From CAYMYN01 sp964394665 (lineage in GTDB: Bacteria > Planctomycetota > UBA1135 > GCA-002686595): DNA of 64,000 bases. The notes below the pieces were generated by a model. The model ran no database searches. It saw only the letters and a program-made list of their open reading frames with translations, and was not told the origin of the DNA. A program made the position numbers and the translations under genes. Where the stretch lies: the NCBI GenBank assembly GCA_964394665.1, contig CAYMYN010000001.1:62001-126000 (forward strand), in the 5' to 3' direction. This document shows positions 62,688-64,000 of the stretch, in pieces (position 1 is the stretch's first letter; every line of letters begins with the position of its first letter).

Positions 62688-64000
62688 ATGAAGCCAACCC
62701 ACGGTGGATCGCGAGTGGCGGTCAGCGCGCTCCTCTTGATCGTGATCGGAGTCGCCGGACTCTACCTCGTGGATTCGCCGGGCCCGGGACGGCCGAGCCC
62801 CGTGGGCCCGGCGGATCCGACCCGGGAGGGTGTCGAGGCGCAAGATTCCTCTCCTAGCCACCGCGAGTCCGCCGCGGAAGCCGTGCCGACGGAGGGACTC
62901 GTCGGACTCGTAGTAGACCCGCCGAGCGCGCCGTGTGTCCGCTTGCATGGGGTCGTGAACAGCCTGGTGGGAGCGCCGCTGCCCAACGTGGCGCTGCGGA
63001 TCTCGACCTCCGGGGGCGGCGAGCCCCTGCGCCTGCAGAGCGACGCAGCGGGGAGATTCGAAGCGGCGATCCTCCCCGCGGGCCGGGGCGAGCCGATGCA
63101 GATCGCCGTGGATGGAGACGATCCGCACTACGGCGTCACCACCTACACGACGACCGTGAGCTGCGGAGCGGATCCCGTGGTGCTCGAGGTCACGCTGGTC
63201 GCCACCCCCGATCGATGCTGGGTGAGCGGAGTGTTGCGCTGGGAGGATGGCGGGATCGTCGAACGCGGCTTCGTGGGCCCGAACCCACGCTCCTTCGTCG
63301 ACGCCGACGACCTCGGGCGGTTCTCGCTGCTGATGGACGTGTGGGGCGGTTCGTTCGCCCTGGCCTACGGCGCCCACGAACCGAACGCCTTCTGCGCGGG
63401 GTACACCCGCATCCAGGTCAGCCCGGAGCAGGCCGCCCTGGGGCGCGTCGAGGATCTGGTCCTGACGCTCGAGCGACCCACGCTGACCCGCATCCTGGAG
63501 GTCGTCGATCCCGACGGTCGGCCGCTGGAGGGGGTGCGCGTCCTGTGGAACGGCAGGCCGCCGGAGAAACACACGGATCGCGAGGGGCGGCTGGAGATTC
63601 GTTTCGGCGAGAAGGCGAATGCGAACGTCGCCCTCGAACTCGCGGGGTTTGGGAAACGCTTCGTCGGGTTGCGCCTGGACGAGGGGGACGAGATCGTGCG
63701 GGTGACGCTCCTCCCGACGCGCATGCTGCGCGGCGTCGTGGTCGACGAACTCGGTACCCCTTCCGCCGGGGCGCGGATCTGGATCTCCGTCACCGGGACG
63801 TTCACGGCGCAGGATCGAGTCTCGCTGGTCGCCGACCAGGAGGGGCGCTTCGAGTTCCCGGCGACCGAGGACCGCCAACCGCTCTACCTGGCCGTGCGGT
63901 CGCGGGACGGCGGCATCGGACAGGGGTTCCACCACGGGGCATTCCCCGAGATTCCGCTCAGGATCACCGTCGTGAAGGGCGAGCCGTTGGACGGAGCCGT
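62688..64000 (+). CDS. Anchored carboxypeptidase-regulatory-like protein (3' partial)
   Basis: Open from ATG at 62688 to the window end (437 codons, no stop). An N-terminal helix (VSALLLIVIGVAGLYLV), a proline/serine linker, then repeats of regulatory-type beta domains: LHGVVNSLVGAPLPNVALRI, VLWNGRPPEKHTDREGRLEI and RGVVVDELGTPSAGARIWI. The plan resembles the three paralogues at 23450-32261 but similarity is only general. Probably a membrane-anchored surface protein. Confidence 0.82.
   Translation, partial: MKPTHGGSRVAVSALLLIVIGVAGLYLVDSPGPGRPSPVGPADPTREGVEAQDSSPSHRESAAEAVPTEGLVGLVVDPPSAPCVRLHGVVNSLVGAPLPNVALRISTSGGGEPLRLQSDAAGRFEAAILPAGRGEPMQIAVDGDDPHYGVTTYTTTVSCGADPVVLEVTLVATPDRCWVSGVLRWEDGGIVERGFVGPNPRSFVDADDLGRFSLLMDVWGGSFALAYGAHEPNAFCAGYTRIQVSPEQAALGRVEDLVLTLERPTLTRILEVVDPDGRPLEGVRVLWNGRPPEKHTDREGRLEIRFGEKANANVALELAGFGKRFVGLRLDEGDEIVRVTLLPTRMLRGVVVDELGTPSAGARIWISVTGTFTAQDRVSLVADQEGRFEFPATEDRQPLYLAVRSRDGGIGQGFHHGAFPEIPLRITVVKGEPLDGA

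Overview
The window is about 64 kb of very GC-rich bacterial DNA, almost fully coding, with extremely GC-biased third codon positions and several GTG/TTG starts. Gene content points to Planctomycetota. Marker genes include two giant 'PVC-type' propeller/HEAT/cytochrome c proteins (one led by a DUF1080 domain, one flanked by ThuA domains), an ECF sigma factor translationally coupled to a Ser/Thr kinase with TPRs, DUF3500, many large exported proteins, and a recurrent Cys-rich C-terminal domain. I infer a deep-branching, probably poorly cultured planctomycete. No rRNA, tRNA, CRISPR array, complete insertion sequence or prophage is visible.

Layout. 1-13.2 kb: an exported FG-GAP protein (5' end outside the window), a PAS protein with paired CxxC motifs, a methyltransferase remnant, an M28 peptidase next to a free-standing B3/B4-domain protein, a MoaD/ThiS-like protein upstream of a BNR propeller, an exonuclease-like protein, an MFS exporter, a GNAT enzyme, a zinc-ribbon membrane protein, and a compact minus-strand cluster (Cys-domain secreted protein > serine hydrolase > coiled-coil lipoprotein). 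13.3-22.2 kb: SMUG1-type glycosylase plus methyltransferase, a FadD-type ligase, a 1228-residue DUF1080-propeller-HEAT-cytochrome protein and small envelope proteins. 22.4-35.2 kb: DUF3500, three paralogous 650-686-residue membrane-anchored proteins of unknown function around a polyglycine-hydrolase-like protein, and, upstream of two of the paralogues, lipoprotein-type glutathione peroxidase, dienelactone hydrolase and an unknown lipoprotein. 35.4-40.6 kb: an exported reprolysin-like metalloprotease, a DppA-type D-aminopeptidase and gamma-glutamyltransferase, a peptide-degradation set.

40.7-55.0 kb is the most coherent block: ECF sigma factor and kinase (GTGA overlap), a 1666-residue ThuA-propeller-HEAT-cytochrome-ThuA protein (ATGA overlap with the next gene), a UPF0261/Tm-1-like protein, a PEP-hydrolase-family TIM barrel, a cupin, and a CUT1 sugar ABC transporter (lipoprotein, two permeases, tiny membrane protein). 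Its natural ATPase is missing from the run but a UgpC/MalK-type ATPase lies at 58.5 kb, separated by an unknown gene, a hipBA toxin-antitoxin module with three palindromic operators, and a VOC protein. I read this as a carbohydrate or polyol uptake and catabolism locus interrupted by an accessory module. 59.6-64 kb: DUF2200 and DUF1801 proteins, a 12-cysteine exported peptide whose best start is ATC, an exported protein with a C-terminal anchor helix, and the start of another anchored carboxypeptidase-regulatory-like protein that runs off the window.
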